From an uncultured Thermomicrobiaceae bacterium (GTDB taxonomy: Bacteria > Chloroflexota > Chloroflexia > Thermomicrobiales > Thermomicrobiaceae): a stretch of 64,000 bases of DNA. The stretch is from the NCBI GenBank assembly GCA_938082375.1, contig CALKCJ010000021.1:1-64000 (forward strand). The letters are read 5' to 3'. The notes below the pieces were generated by a model that searched no databases, was not told the DNA's origin, and saw nothing but the letters and a program-made list of their open reading frames with translations. Positions 1 through 9,853 of this stretch are shown in pieces. A program made the translations under genes and the position numbers. Each line of letters begins with the position of its first letter. Position 1 is the stretch's first letter.

Positions 1-800
1 CGCCGTGCCCAGTTCGAGACCTCGTAGTGCCGCCATCCTGCGTCCGCCAGCTTCGCTTCGGCGAGCTCGGCCATCTCGGCTACCCTGTCGTCATCCGGTA
101 CTGTCAGGACCCCACGCTCGACCGCGCGCAGCATAGGCGTACCGGGTTCAAGCGTCAACGCGTAGAGCGAGAGGTGGTCAGGCGTCCACGCCAGCGCCGC
201 GTCGAGGTCGCGTTCCCAGTCCTCGAGCGTCTGCCCCGGCCAGCCGTAGATGAAGTCGAGGTTCACATTGGTGAACCCGGCAGCTCTCGCCGCCGCGAGT
301 GCGTGCTCCGGCACGTGCGGCTTATGGGCGCGGCCCAGCACCTTCAGCCCACGCGGGTGGAGCGTCTGCACGCCGATGCTGAGCCGGTTCACCCCAGCTT
401 CACAGTAGCCGGTGAGGTTGTCGACGTGCGCCGATTCGGGGTTAGCCTCGAGATCGATCTCGGCGTTCGGCTCCAACGCGAAGCGCTCGCGCGCGGCCTG
501 GATCAGCCGGGCTACGGCCTCCGGCGGCAGCAGCGACGGCGTACCGCCGCCGAAGTAGACCGTCGCGACACGAGCTGGGCCGAGCCGCTCGCGCAGCAGG
601 TCCATCTCCCGCACCAGCGCCTCGACGTAGGCTGGCGTCAGGTGCTCTTGCCTGGCATAGACGTTGAAGTCGCAGTACGGGCAGACACGCGCGCAGAACG
701 GGATGTGGATGTAGAGCCCCAGCGGCGCGTCGTTCGGGAGCGGCGCGCGCACGGTCGAGATCGAGCCTCCGCTGGTGTGGTCTCGACGCACAGGCTTCAT
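1..800 (-). CDS. hemW: HemW-like radical SAM protein (coproporphyrinogen III oxidase family), C-terminus beyond the window
   Basis: The first 266 or so codons of a radical SAM protein, read from an ATG at 800 with GGAG just upstream; the 3' end lies before base 1. Residues 33-49 hold [15 protein letters not shown], the CxxxCxxC cysteines that bind the 4Fe-4S cluster, in the HemW variant with the extra cysteine of CDF. Further family blocks follow: [41 protein letters not shown] and HYEVSNWAR. HemW proteins resemble oxygen-independent coproporphyrinogen oxidases, but characterised members act as heme chaperones, so the name implies a role in heme handling, not necessarily catalysis. The gene is divergent from the ATPase gene at 891, with 90 bases between them. 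Family assignment is firm; the exact function is inferred. Confidence 0.93.
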   Translation of the reverse strand, partial: MKPVRRDHTSGGSISTVRAPLPNDAPLGLYIHIPFCARVCPYCDFNVYARQEHLTPAYVEALVREMDLLRERLGPARVATVYFGGGTPSLLPPEAVARLIQAARERFALEPNAEIDLEANPESAHVDNLTGYCEAGVNRLSIGVQTLHPRGLKVLGRAHKPHVPEHALAAARAAGFTNVNLDFIYGWPGQTLEDWERDLDAALAWTPDHLSLYALTLEPGTPMLRAVERGVLTVPDDDRVAEMAELAEAKLADAGWRHYEVSNWAR

Positions 801-890
801 CTCTCCAAGTATGCTTCAATCGTCCGCCACTGGACTCTGGGAAGGGCAAGAAGTGGCGGAAACGCTCCGGAGTCGAGGGAGGACATCACC

Positions 891-1721
891 GTGGAGCCGT
901 CGCTCAATGCTCGCTGGACGGATGCCCAGGTCACCGAGGTCAGCGAGGAGCCGTTCTATCTGCCTGTGCGCGATGAGGTCGCCGTGTTCGAGGCGGCCTC
1001 CGCCCGCCGGCTACCGGTGATGCTCAAAGGGCCGACCGGCGTCGGCAAGACTCGCTTCCTCCGCTACATGGCCTGGCGGCTGAATCGCCCGCTGGTGACG
1101 GTCGCCTGCCACGACGACTTGACAGCCAGTGACCTGCTCGGTCGCTACTTGATTACCGGCGGTGAGACGGTCTGGATCGACGGGCCGCTGACCCACGCGG
1201 TGCGGACCGGTGCCATCTGCTACCTCGACGAGATCGTGGAGGCACGCAAGGATACGACGGTCGTTATCCACCCGCTGACCGATGACCGGCGGCGCTTACG
1301 GCTGGAGAAGACCGGCGAGCTGCTGGTCGCACCGCCGGAGTTCATGCTGGTCATTTCCTACAACCCTGGCTACCAGAGCCTGACCAAGAACCTCAAGCCG
1401 AGCACGCGCCAGCGGTTCATCGCCATCGACTTCGACTTCCCTCCCCCCGACCTCGAGGTCGAGATCATCGCCCACGAGAGCGGAGTCGACCGGGAGACGG
1501 CCCGGCGACTGGTTCAGCTCGGCGGGTTGATCCGCAACCTGCGGGACGCCGGGCTCGACGAGCCGGCCAGCACCCGTCTCCTGATCTACGCCGGCTTGCT
1601 CATCCACTCCGGCATCGCGCCCCGCCGGGCCTGCGAGCTGGCCATCGCCGCGCCGATCAGCGACGACCCCGCGGTGCGAGAGGCGGTGCTCGACCTGGTA
1701 ACGACCGTCTTTGCGGAGTGA
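891..1721 (+). CDS. MoxR-type AAA+ ATPase of the CbbQ/NirQ/NorQ group
   Basis: A 276-residue AAA+ ATPase. The GTG at 891 is chosen because GGGAGG lies just upstream and the conserved region begins soon after; the frame stays open further upstream, but that part is antisense to hemW. Walker A is GPTGVGKT at about residues 47-54 and Walker B is CYLDE with Asp113-Glu114. The FLRYMAW and [11 protein letters not shown] blocks are typical of CbbQ/NorQ proteins. These ATPases work with a VWA-domain partner to remodel or activate a metalloenzyme such as nitric oxide reductase or Rubisco. The partner follows three bases downstream at 1725, so the two are surely one operon. No NO reductase or Rubisco gene is in the window, so the client is unknown. 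Confidence 0.9.
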   Translation: MEPSLNARWTDAQVTEVSEEPFYLPVRDEVAVFEAASARRLPVMLKGPTGVGKTRFLRYMAWRLNRPLVTVACHDDLTASDLLGRYLITGGETVWIDGPLTHAVRTGAICYLDEIVEARKDTTVVIHPLTDDRRRLRLEKTGELLVAPPEFMLVISYNPGYQSLTKNLKPSTRQRFIAIDFDFPPPDLEVEIIAHESGVDRETARRLVQLGGLIRNLRDAGLDEPASTRLLIYAGLLIHSGIAPRRACELAIAAPISDDPAVREAVLDLVTTVFAE

Positions 1722-1724
1722 GCG

Positions 1725-3596
1725 ATGCTGCGCTCCGTCCTCAAGCGCCTGCGCGCGTCAGAGCCCGTTGCCGAGCAGCCTGGCCAGCCCGCCGTCGTCG
1801 AGCTGGCCGAGCTGGAAGCGGTGCTCAGCCTCTACGTGCGCGCGCTCTCGGCAGGATCCCTCCGGATCGCGGCCGGGCCGTCAGGGGTCCGCAGCCCGGC
1901 GACCGACGGGCGGACGGTTTTTCTCCCCCCAGCGCTCCCCGCTGACCCCTCGCTCGGTCACGCGCGTCTCCGGTACCGCCTGATGACCGCCTGGACGGTG
2001 CTCCAGGCACGGTCAGGTTGTCTGGAGCTCGCTCCACTGCCACCAGCGTCACCGGCTAGCGCGCTGGCCTGGTACGAGCTGCTGCACGGCGAGTGGGTCG
2101 ACCGACGGCTGGCTCGCGAGTGGTCGGGGTTGGCACCCGTCCTCGTGGAGCTACGCCGGGAGGAGCTGGCGGCACGCCAGGCCAAGCGGTCAGCGGGCGA
2201 CGGCTGGGCTGAGCAAGTTCTCCGCCACCTGCTGGATCTGCCGTTGGATCCCCTAGCGGCGTCAACTATGACCAGCGAACCGCCGCCCGTGCCGCTCGAA
2301 GCGGAGGTGTGGGAGCGGCTCGTGGCTGCGCTCGATGACGCCGGTCTCGAGTCACTGCGTGCGCTGGCGCTGGAACTGGCGGCGCAAGTGCCGGCCGTAG
2401 AGCATCCATTCGATCTGCCAACCTACCGTGCGCGCATCCGGCCGGAGTTGCTGACTCGTCGCCCCCTCTTCGGAACGCCGGAGTTATCAGACAGGCCGGC
2501 TAGCACAGCGCTCGACCGACCCGCGGTCCGACGCGGCGACCCGCTCGTCGTCGAGGCGCGCAGCCCGGCCCAGGCACCGCGCCGGGCACGCGGCTCGGGC
2601 CGCGGTGGCCGCCAAGCTATCCAGCTCTCCCTCGGCGACCGGGAGGCGCCACCGACTTTGTCCCGGCTGACCCCGCTGAGCGAGGCGGAAAAGGCGGGAG
2701 CCACGCTCTACCCCGAATGGGATTGCTGGTCCGGCTCGTACTTGCCCGACTGGTGTGCCGTGCGGCAGACGCGGGCCCGTGGCGGCAACGTCGAGCTGGT
2801 CGAGCGGATTTTGCGCCAGCACCGCCCGCTGGTACAGCACCTCAAACAGCAGTTCGAGGCGCTCCGGCCGGAACGGCTCCGGCTCACCCGGCAGCTCGAC
2901 GGCGACGAGCTTGACCTTGCGGCCATCATCGAGGCGACCGCCGACCGGCGTGCCGGGCTCAGTCCCAGCGAAAAGCTGTACAGCCGCACCCTCGAGCGCG
3001 AGCGGAGCATCGCGCTGGCTTGCCTGGTCGACCTCAGCGGCTCGACCGGCGCCTGGATCGACGACGATCCGCGCAATGAACAGGTGATCGAGGTGACGCG
3101 CCGGGCGCTGGTCTTCCTCTGCGAGGCGCTGAGCGTGCTGGACGACCGCTACGCCGTCTTCGGCTTCACGGGGACGACCCGTAAGCAGTGCCAGATCCGG
3201 GTCATCAAGGGGTTCGACGAGCCGTACGGAGCGGAAGTCAAAGGCCGCATCGCCGGGCTTGCGCCCGGGGCGTACACGCGCATCGGCCCGGCACTGCGAC
3301 ACGTCAGCGGCATCCTGGCCAGGCAACCGGCACGCGTGCGGCTGCTCATACTTGTCTCCGACGGCCGCCCGAACGACTTCGATGGCTACGGCGGCCGCTA
3401 CGGTATCGAGGACACGCGCCGAGCACTGCTCGAGGCCCGCCAGCGCGGGCTCGCCACTTTTGCGCTGACTATCGACGCCGAGGCGCGGGACTACATGCCC
3501 TACATGTTCGGCCCATACCACTACGTGGTCATCGAAAACCTGCCAGCGCTCGCCGCGAAGCTACCCGAGCTCTACCGCCGCCTTACGCTTCGCTAG
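1725..3596 (+). CDS. NorD/CbbO-like protein with C-terminal von Willebrand factor A domain
   Basis: A 623-residue protein translated directly after the MoxR ATPase. The C-terminal third is a VWA domain with a complete MIDAS start, DLSGS at residues 436-440, following ALACLV, and a later LILVSDGRPNDFDGYGG segment carrying the distal Asp. The N-terminal 400 residues are charged and poorly conserved, as in NorD and CbbO, with a basic linker near residues 280-300. In this family the VWA protein recognises the metalloenzyme client while the ATPase supplies mechanical work. No signal peptide or membrane helix is seen, so it is cytoplasmic. The best identifiable metalloenzyme nearby is the ba3 oxidase at 20.4 kb, but a link is only conjecture. 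Confidence 0.85.
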   Translation: MLRSVLKRLRASEPVAEQPGQPAVVELAELEAVLSLYVRALSAGSLRIAAGPSGVRSPATDGRTVFLPPALPADPSLGHARLRYRLMTAWTVLQARSGCLELAPLPPASPASALAWYELLHGEWVDRRLAREWSGLAPVLVELRREELAARQAKRSAGDGWAEQVLRHLLDLPLDPLAASTMTSEPPPVPLEAEVWERLVAALDDAGLESLRALALELAAQVPAVEHPFDLPTYRARIRPELLTRRPLFGTPELSDRPASTALDRPAVRRGDPLVVEARSPAQAPRRARGSGRGGRQAIQLSLGDREAPPTLSRLTPLSEAEKAGATLYPEWDCWSGSYLPDWCAVRQTRARGGNVELVERILRQHRPLVQHLKQQFEALRPERLRLTRQLDGDELDLAAIIEATADRRAGLSPSEKLYSRTLERERSIALACLVDLSGSTGAWIDDDPRNEQVIEVTRRALVFLCEALSVLDDRYAVFGFTGTTRKQCQIRVIKGFDEPYGAEVKGRIAGLAPGAYTRIGPALRHVSGILARQPARVRLLILVSDGRPNDFDGYGGRYGIEDTRRALLEARQRGLATFALTIDAEARDYMPYMFGPYHYVVIENLPALAAKLPELYRRLTLR

Positions 3597-3792
3597 CCTT
3601 TCCCCTACCACTCGCACCGCACATCGAAACCGATATCCGAAACCGACCAAACGGATCTCCTATCCCCGGGTAGGACTTCTCATTTACGTCGCCTAGGAAT
3701 CTTGGCGGATATCTCTCGCCCGCGACGTTGCCGATTGAGCGACGTGGAGGGCATGTGCCCGGATATCGCGTCGCTGCGGAGAGGACGTCACC

Positions 3793-5742
3793 GTGAGTGG
3801 GACGAGTTGGTGGTCGCGGGCACTGATCACGCTGGTACTGGCGATCGGGATGGCGCTCGGCGCAGTGGGGCCGCTAGTCGCGGCCGGACAGGCGCAGCAG
3901 CCAGCGCGCTACATCGTGGTGCTGCGCGGCGTGGAGACCACGGCGCAGAGCGACGCGGTCAGGGTCAGAATCGAAGCAATCGCGCAAGCGGTGTCGGCTC
4001 GCCCTCAGCACGTCTTCTCTCGCGCTATTCAGGGCTTCTCGGCCGAGCTCACTCCCGGCCAGGTACAGGCGCTCCGCGCCAGGGCCGAGGTGGCGGCGGT
4101 CGTGCCCGACGTGCCGACCAGCCTCGCGGCCCAGACCGTGCCAACCGGTGTCCAGCGCATCGGCACCTTGACCAACCAGACAGCGAAGATCGATGGCGTG
4201 GACGATCCCCTTTCGGTCGACGTTGCCGTGCTCGATACCGGCATCGATCTCGAGCATCCTGACCTCAACGTCGCTGGCGGGTACGACTGCACCGGTAGCG
4301 GCACCTACGACGACCGGCACGGCCACGGCACCCACGTCGCTGGGATCATCGGTGCGCGCGACAACAGCACCGGTGTGGTCGGGGTCGCGCCTGGGGCTCG
4401 ACTGTGGGCTGTCAAAGTGTTCAACGACCAGGGCTACGGGTACTCCTCCTGGCTGATCTGCGGCATCGACTGGGTCGTCCAGCACGCGGGCACGATCGAC
4501 GTGGCCAACTTCAGCGGTGGCGCAGGCGGCAGCAATACGGCGAACTGCGGGGGAAGTACTGACCCCCTGCACCAGGCTGTCTGCCGCCTGGTCAGCGCTG
4601 GCGTGCCCTTCGTGGTCGCGGCGGGTAACGACGGGAAGGATGCGAGCAACACTGTTCCGGCCGCCTATCCCGAGGTGATCGCTGTCGGTGCCATCGTCGA
4701 TACCGACGGAAAGCCTGGTGGCCTCGGCTCGAGCACCAGCTACGGCGCTGACGACACCCGCGCCTCGTTCAGCAACTACGGACCGGCCGTCGACCTCTAT
4801 GCGCCTGGGGTGCGCATCCTCTCGACTTACCCCGGCGGCACCGCACTGATGAGCGGCACCAGCATGGCCGCACCGCACGTCGCCGGGGCAGCCGCGCTCT
4901 ACCTCATCGCGAACCCGAGCGCCTCGCCGGATCAGGTACGCTCCTGGCTGGTCAGCAACGGCGAGGCTGGAAGCTGGGGCTCTCAGCCACTCGTCAACGT
5001 CGGCTCGTCCAGCCAGACGGTACCACCCCCAACCGAGGCGCTCCGCGACGTCGCGGTGAGCGGCCTCAGCGCGCCGGGAACCGTTACCGTCGGCAGTCCG
5101 GTCACGGTCCAGGTGACGGTTCGCAACAAGGGCACCGTGGCAGAGGTTGTGCAGGTGGCGCTGACCGCGAATGGTAGTGCCGTCGGCGCCACACAGTCGG
5201 TAACCCTGGATTCGGGAGCGACTCGCACTGTGAGCTTCACCTGGTCGCCGACAACTGCCGGAAACGTCACCCTGGTCGGCACCGCGAGCATAGAGGCCCC
5301 CGATGCCGACCCGAGCGACAACGCGCGGCAGGCGACCGTGACCGTTGTTGCCCAGTCCAGCGAAGTCCACGACGTCAGCCTGAGCAACCTGCGCCTACCG
5401 AGTTCGATCCGGCAAGGGCAGCAGGCGAGGGTCTACGTCACCCTAACGAATCGTGGCAGCGCGCGTGAGACCGTGACCGTGACACTGGCGTCGAGCCCGG
5501 CGAATCCGGCCGCGGGCACGCCAAGCGTCAAGATGACGCTTGACCCAGGCCAAGCCCGGACAGTGAGCTTCACCTGGCGTACGAGTAACCAGACCGCGGC
5601 CGGAACATACCAGCTCACCGCCACGGCGACACTGACGAACGACCGCAACCCGGCCGACAACAGCGTGAGCGGCACGCTCACGGTCACGCAGAAGTCATCG
5701 AGTTCGAGCCCGCGCTTCCCGCCACGACGGGGCAGCCGCTAG
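3793..5742 (+). CDS. Secreted subtilisin-like serine protease (S8) with two C-terminal CARDB-type domains
   Basis: A 649-residue preproprotease starting at a GTG preceded by GGAGAGGA. Residues 1-35 form a signal peptide with a hydrophobic core and AGQAQQ end. Residues 38-110 look like an I9 inhibitor prodomain (ARYIVVLRGVE opening). The S8 catalytic triad is intact: Asp148 in VAVLDTGID, His178 in GHGTHVAG and Ser357 in SGTSMAAPHVAG, with oxyanion Asn279 in VAAGND. After residue 410 come two beta-sandwich repeats of the CARDB/APHP kind, each opening with a 'DVxVSxLxxP' pattern, probably for substrate or cell-surface contact. The last residues are a Ser stretch and a basic tail. It acts outside the cell, most likely in protein scavenging. 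Confidence 0.93.
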   Translation: MSGTSWWSRALITLVLAIGMALGAVGPLVAAGQAQQPARYIVVLRGVETTAQSDAVRVRIEAIAQAVSARPQHVFSRAIQGFSAELTPGQVQALRARAEVAAVVPDVPTSLAAQTVPTGVQRIGTLTNQTAKIDGVDDPLSVDVAVLDTGIDLEHPDLNVAGGYDCTGSGTYDDRHGHGTHVAGIIGARDNSTGVVGVAPGARLWAVKVFNDQGYGYSSWLICGIDWVVQHAGTIDVANFSGGAGGSNTANCGGSTDPLHQAVCRLVSAGVPFVVAAGNDGKDASNTVPAAYPEVIAVGAIVDTDGKPGGLGSSTSYGADDTRASFSNYGPAVDLYAPGVRILSTYPGGTALMSGTSMAAPHVAGAAALYLIANPSASPDQVRSWLVSNGEAGSWGSQPLVNVGSSSQTVPPPTEALRDVAVSGLSAPGTVTVGSPVTVQVTVRNKGTVAEVVQVALTANGSAVGATQSVTLDSGATRTVSFTWSPTTAGNVTLVGTASIEAPDADPSDNARQATVTVVAQSSEVHDVSLSNLRLPSSIRQGQQARVYVTLTNRGSARETVTVTLASSPANPAAGTPSVKMTLDPGQARTVSFTWRTSNQTAAGTYQLTATATLTNDRNPADNSVSGTLTVTQKSSSSSPRFPPRRGSR

Positions 5743-5771
5743 GCGCGCTGACCACCGTTGTAGCCTGCGAC

Positions 5772-6712
5772 CTACCGAGGCAGCTCCCGTCGGGCTGCCT
5801 CGGTGCTGCCGTCCAATCCCGCATGCGCCTCGACGATGCGGAGGAGCGCAGTGAAGTCGAGTTCGTCCATCCCGCGGGCCAGGCCTTCGAGGGCGTGTTG
5901 CCGGATCAGGTCGGCCAACGGCAGCGGCGTGGTGGTCTCGTCGGCCACCTCTAGCACAAGCCTGATATCCTTGAGACCGAGGCGGAAGCGAAAGGACGGC
6001 TGGTCGAAACGCCGTTCCAGCAGCAGCCGGCAGTAGCTCTCAACCAACGGTGAGCGAAAGATCGCGTTAAGCACCTCGGCAAAGTGCTCCCGCTCGATTC
6101 CCGTCTTCTGTACCAGCACCAGCGACTCGCACAGCGCCTCCATTATGGAGGTCATCACAAAGTTTCCGGCCAGCTTCGCCGCGTGCGCCAGGTGCGGCGC
6201 TCCCCGAGGACGAAGACCTGATGCGCCAGCGCGTCGAACAGCGGGCGGAGACGCTCCACGGCCTCGCCTGGGCCGGCCACGATGACTCGGAGCCCACCCT
6301 GCTCGGCGACCGCCGGCCGACCAAAGACGGGCGCAGCGACGTACTGCTGGCCACGCTCGCGGTGGAGCTCGGTCAGTCGCCGGGAGAAAGGGGCGCCCAG
6401 GGTGCTGGCCGCCACGTGGATCCCGCCGGCCGGCAGCCCAGCCAGGATGCCGTTCGGCCCTTCGACGACCGCGAGCGTGGCGGCGTCGTCAGCCAGCATC
6501 GTCAAGATGCCGACCCGGGCCGCCTCAGCCGGCGAAGCCGCGCGCTCTGCCCCCTCCTGTGCGAGCGGCTCGACAGGCGCGGGTGTGCGATTCCAGACCC
6601 GAACCTGGTGACCGGCGCGCAGCAGGTTGCGCGCCATCGGCAGCCCCATATTCCCCAAGCCAACAAACCCGACCTCTATCGCTCCCTCCTTTGGGCAGTC
6701 GGCATCCACCAC
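5772..6712 (-). pseudogene. 3-hydroxyisobutyrate dehydrogenase-type NAD(P)-dependent oxidoreductase, frameshifted
   Basis: The N-terminal Rossmann half (EVGFVGLGNMGLPMARNLL, then VWNRTP) and the C-terminal helical half (LCESLVLVQKTGI) are both recognisable but lie in different frames. The N-terminal frame runs through VFVLGE and then becomes nonsense ending in a stop at about 6155. The other frame supplies AHAAKLAGNFVMTS, exactly the block that should follow and which carries the catalytic Lys of the family (KLxxN). Adding one base near 6200 restores a continuous LGE-APHLAHAAKLAGN. The start is uncertain: AAAGGAGG precedes an ATA codon at 6679, and in-frame GTG codons exist at 6709 and 6712. 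The product would oxidise a beta-hydroxyacid. Real mutation and sequencing error cannot be told apart here. Confidence 0.85.
5774..5804. terminator. Hairpin between convergent genes
   Basis: ACCGAGGCAGC at 5774-5784 pairs perfectly with GCTGCCTCGGT at 5794-5804 across a 9-base loop. It sits between the protease and the convergent dehydrogenase gene, overlapping the last codons of the latter. There is no clear T run on either side, so it may need help from another factor or act as an mRNA end stabiliser. Confidence 0.6.
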
Positions 6713-6833
6713 CTGCTCGTGGACGGAGCCGATCGCGTCGCCCTCTAGGTGCCGATCGTACCGCCTTTTGCCGCCATCAGACGTGAGTGTCCACATAGTT
6801 CGCAAACCCAGTGACGTGGTACTTCGTGCCCTC

Positions 6834-6862
6834 TTGACTCGGCAACGTCTCGACCTGATCAT
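6834..6862 (+). promoter_or_regulatory. Candidate promoter of the cas operon
   Basis: TTGACT at 6834-6839 and GATCAT at 6857-6862 are separated by 17 bases, about 120 bases before cas3. The -35 box is good and the -10 box only fair. It lies in the otherwise empty 267-base stretch between the broken dehydrogenase gene and cas3. Confidence 0.35.
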
Positions 6863-6979
6863 TGCTGCTACTCATTTCCAGCCCCGTCAAAGCTCATGGA
6901 CGGGAATCACAGGGTTCCCAATGAGGCAACATACTGCATCCTGAACCCTGGCACGCCGTCGATAGGAGGATCATCTCCT

Positions 6980-9853
6980 GTGGATGAACGCATCATAAGG
7001 CTATGGGCCAAGCTACCGCGCGAGCCTGATCGATTCACCTACCATCCGCTGCTCTGTCACTTGATCGACGTCGCTTGCGTGGCCGAGGCGATCTGGGAAC
7101 TCGGGCTGACGCCGGGCGCACGACAGCTCTTCGCTCAGGCACTCGACCTCCCGGAAGACGGCGCTTGCCGCTGGCTGGCTTTCTGGGCCGGGCTGCACGA
7201 CCTGGGCAAGGCATTCCCCGGCTTCCAGATCCGCGAACAGGGATCATCAGTAGAGCGCACAGCAGCGCAGCAGGTGCTCGCTGCCGGCTTCCCGCGCGGT
7301 ATGCCCTCGGCACAGCCCGCCCCGCACGGCACGGTCACCGCCTGCGCACTGAGGTCGCTCCTCGTCGAGGAGTTCGCGCACTCGCCAGAGCTCGCTCGCG
7401 CCGTCGCGTACGCGGTCGGCGGCCATCACGGAGCATTCCCGAGTGCCATCGACGTCCTCGGCGCGGATCCCCAGGTGCCATCCACCGGCCCGTGGGCCGA
7501 CGCCCGATGCCTCCTGGCTCGGCAGCTCGCCGTGGTCACCGGGGTCTCGGCTGTATCACCCCCGGCCGGGACTCTCAGCCTCGCCGCCGCGATCCTGCTG
7601 GCCGGGTTGGTATCGGTCGCCGACTGGATCGGCTCGATCGAGTCGCCGCACTTCCCCCACGCCGCCGAGCTGGGGAGCCTGTCCAAGATCGATCCAGCTG
7701 AGTACGCTGCGGTCGCTCGCCGGCAGGCCCGTCAGGCCTTGGCCGCGCTCGACTGGCTTGTGCCGCGCAGGCAACCACCGGCCAACTTCAATAGTTTGTT
7801 CCCCGGGATTGCCGAGCCGAACGAGCTGCAACGCTTGCTCGACACTCTGGCCGACCAACTCAGCGACTCCCACCCGGCCCTGGTGATCGTCGAGGCGCCG
7901 ACCGGCGAGGGGAAGACGGAGGCTGCCTGGCTCCTGGCAGATCGTTGGGCGATCGCTGGGACACAGCGCGGCGTCTATGTGGCAATGCCCACCCAGGCGA
8001 CGAGCGACGGCCTCTTCGGTCGCGTGCGCTCCTTTTTGGAGCACCGTTACAGCGCGACAGGCGAGCGCCAGCGCGTCGTACTCCAGCTCCTGCACGGCCA
8101 CGCCTCGCTCTCGGCCGAGTTCGCCGCCCTGCGCGGGCAACCGGGTGGCCTACCGGAGCCCAATGTCAGCGACGAGATGCGACCCCTAGGCGGAGTCGGC
8201 GCCGTGATCGCCGGCGAGTGGTTCACCCATCGCAAGCGTGGCTTGCTGGCCCCGTTCGGCGTGGGGACGATCGACCAAGCATTGCTCGGGGTTTTAAGGG
8301 TTCGGCACGTGTTCGTCCGACTCTTCGGCCTCGCCGTCCGCACGGTGATCATCGACGAAGCCCACGCCTACGACACCTACATGTCCACGTTGCTCGAACG
8401 TCTGCTCGAGTGGCTCGGGGCGCTGAGCACGAGCGTGGTAGTGCTCTCGGCCACCCTCCCGTCCGAGCGTCGCCGGCGACTGGCCCAGGCGTACCTCCGC
8501 GGCCTAACCGGCACAAGCGAGCTTGTCCTGCTGCCAGACGTGCCCTACCCTCGCGTCACCTGGGTGACCGCGATGGGCGCCGATGCCGCGCACGCCCCGG
8601 CGTCCCGCACCGGTAGCAAGGCAATTAGTCTCGAGTGGATCGGCGCCTCCAGTCCGGGCGATAACCTGGCCGGAATCCTGGCCGAACGCCTACGAGCGGC
8701 ACTCGTCGATGGAGGCTGCGCGGCGGTCGTCTGCAACACCGTGCGCCAGGCTCAGGATCTGTACCGGGCGCTCCAGCCTCATTTCCCAGGCCTCGCCGAC
8801 GACGGCCTGCCCGAACTTGACCTCCTGCACGCCCGCTTTTGCTTCGTCGACCGTCGAGAGCGGGAGCGCCGGGTGCTGAAGCGCTTCGGCAAGCCAGGCG
8901 GCACGGTCACGCTGCCCGACGGTATGGTGGCTCCCGTCCGGCGACCGCGCCGAGCCGTCCTGGTCGCGACCCAGATCATCGAGCAGAGCCTCGACCTCGA
9001 CTTCGACCTGATGGTCAGCCAGGTAGCACCGATCGACCTCCTGCTCCAGCGCGCCGGCCGGCTCCACCGTCACTGGCGAGACGAGCGCCCTCCACGCCTC
9101 ACCGTGCCCAGGCTCTGGCTACTGGCGCCGAAGCTGGACGAGCACAATATCCCACGCTTCGGTATCGGAACCGAGTGGATCTACAACCGGCATCTGCTCC
9201 TTCGCACCTGGTTGGCGCTGCGGGCGCGCGAGCACATCGTCGTCCCCGATGACGTGGAGGACCTGATCGGGCTCGTCTACGACGAGCACGAGTTGCCGGG
9301 CGAGCTGTCGCCGGAACTGCGAGCCGAGCTTGCGCGGACACGCGCTGAGCTCGATGCGCAATTCGAGGCGGACGAGAACGAAGCGGCCAAGCGCTGGCTG
9401 CGCCGGCCATCGTTCCGTGGCGGACTCTGGGAGCTGACTCGGGATCTTAAGGAGGAGGACGCACCCGACTTCCACGCGTCTCACCAGGCGTTGACCAGGC
9501 TGGCCGAGCCATCGCTGACTGTTGTGCTGCTCTACGGCTCGCCGGAGTCCCCGCGGCTGGAGCCGGGCGACGAGAAGGCGCTCGACCTGCGGCTGAAGCC
9601 CGACCTGGATCTCGCGCGCAGTCTGCTTGAGCGTTCGGTACCGGTCAGTGGTCGGTGGAACGTCTCGCTCCTCCAGCGAAAGACGACGGTACCGCCGGGG
9701 TGGCAGCAGTCGCCGCTGCTGTGGCACGTCCGGCCATTGTTCCTGGACGAACGGGGGCAGTGCGCGCTCGACGAAGGGAGGTGGTCGCTTCGACTCGACC
9801 CTGAGCTCGGATTGGTAATCGAGGGAAAGGAGGCCTCTGGTGCCGAGTTTTGA
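6980..9853 (+). CDS. cas3: CRISPR-associated nuclease-helicase Cas3, type I-E
   Basis: A 957-residue Cas3 that unwinds and degrades DNA marked by Cascade. The GTG at 6980 is preferred to the in-frame ATG at 6896 because AGGAGGAT lies at 6965-6972 and the conserved sequence begins here. The N-terminal HD nuclease has His27, the His73-Asp74 pair of GLHDLGK, GGHHGAFP and VADWIGSIES. The SF2 helicase follows: Walker A PTGEGKTE with Lys312, DEAH with Asp459, SATLPSERR and the motif VI block LLLQRAGRLHRH. All expected catalytic motifs are present. It is the first gene of the cas operon and its end overlaps cse1 by 14 bases, so the two are translationally coupled. Confidence 0.96.
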   Translation: MDERIIRLWAKLPREPDRFTYHPLLCHLIDVACVAEAIWELGLTPGARQLFAQALDLPEDGACRWLAFWAGLHDLGKAFPGFQIREQGSSVERTAAQQVLAAGFPRGMPSAQPAPHGTVTACALRSLLVEEFAHSPELARAVAYAVGGHHGAFPSAIDVLGADPQVPSTGPWADARCLLARQLAVVTGVSAVSPPAGTLSLAAAILLAGLVSVADWIGSIESPHFPHAAELGSLSKIDPAEYAAVARRQARQALAALDWLVPRRQPPANFNSLFPGIAEPNELQRLLDTLADQLSDSHPALVIVEAPTGEGKTEAAWLLADRWAIAGTQRGVYVAMPTQATSDGLFGRVRSFLEHRYSATGERQRVVLQLLHGHASLSAEFAALRGQPGGLPEPNVSDEMRPLGGVGAVIAGEWFTHRKRGLLAPFGVGTIDQALLGVLRVRHVFVRLFGLAVRTVIIDEAHAYDTYMSTLLERLLEWLGALSTSVVVLSATLPSERRRRLAQAYLRGLTGTSELVLLPDVPYPRVTWVTAMGADAAHAPASRTGSKAISLEWIGASSPGDNLAGILAERLRAALVDGGCAAVVCNTVRQAQDLYRALQPHFPGLADDGLPELDLLHARFCFVDRRERERRVLKRFGKPGGTVTLPDGMVAPVRRPRRAVLVATQIIEQSLDLDFDLMVSQVAPIDLLLQRAGRLHRHWRDERPPRLTVPRLWLLAPKLDEHNIPRFGIGTEWIYNRHLLLRTWLALRAREHIVVPDDVEDLIGLVYDEHELPGELSPELRAELARTRAELDAQFEADENEAAKRWLRRPSFRGGLWELTRDLKEEDAPDFHASHQALTRLAEPSLTVVLLYGSPESPRLEPGDEKALDLRLKPDLDLARSLLERSVPVSGRWNVSLLQRKTTVPPGWQQSPLLWHVRPLFLDERGQCALDEGRWSLRLDPELGLVIEGKEASGAEF

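Noticed and set aside
27-890. Plus-strand open frame extending the MoxR ATPase gene upstream by about 290 codons
   Set aside because: It is antisense to hemW, whose radical SAM motifs read perfectly on the minus strand; the extension has no family features, and GTG 891 has a good ribosome site.
3874-5370. 498-codon minus-strand frame opposite the protease
   Set aside because: Opposite a protease with an intact catalytic triad; the product is Arg/Gly/Ala-rich without domain features.
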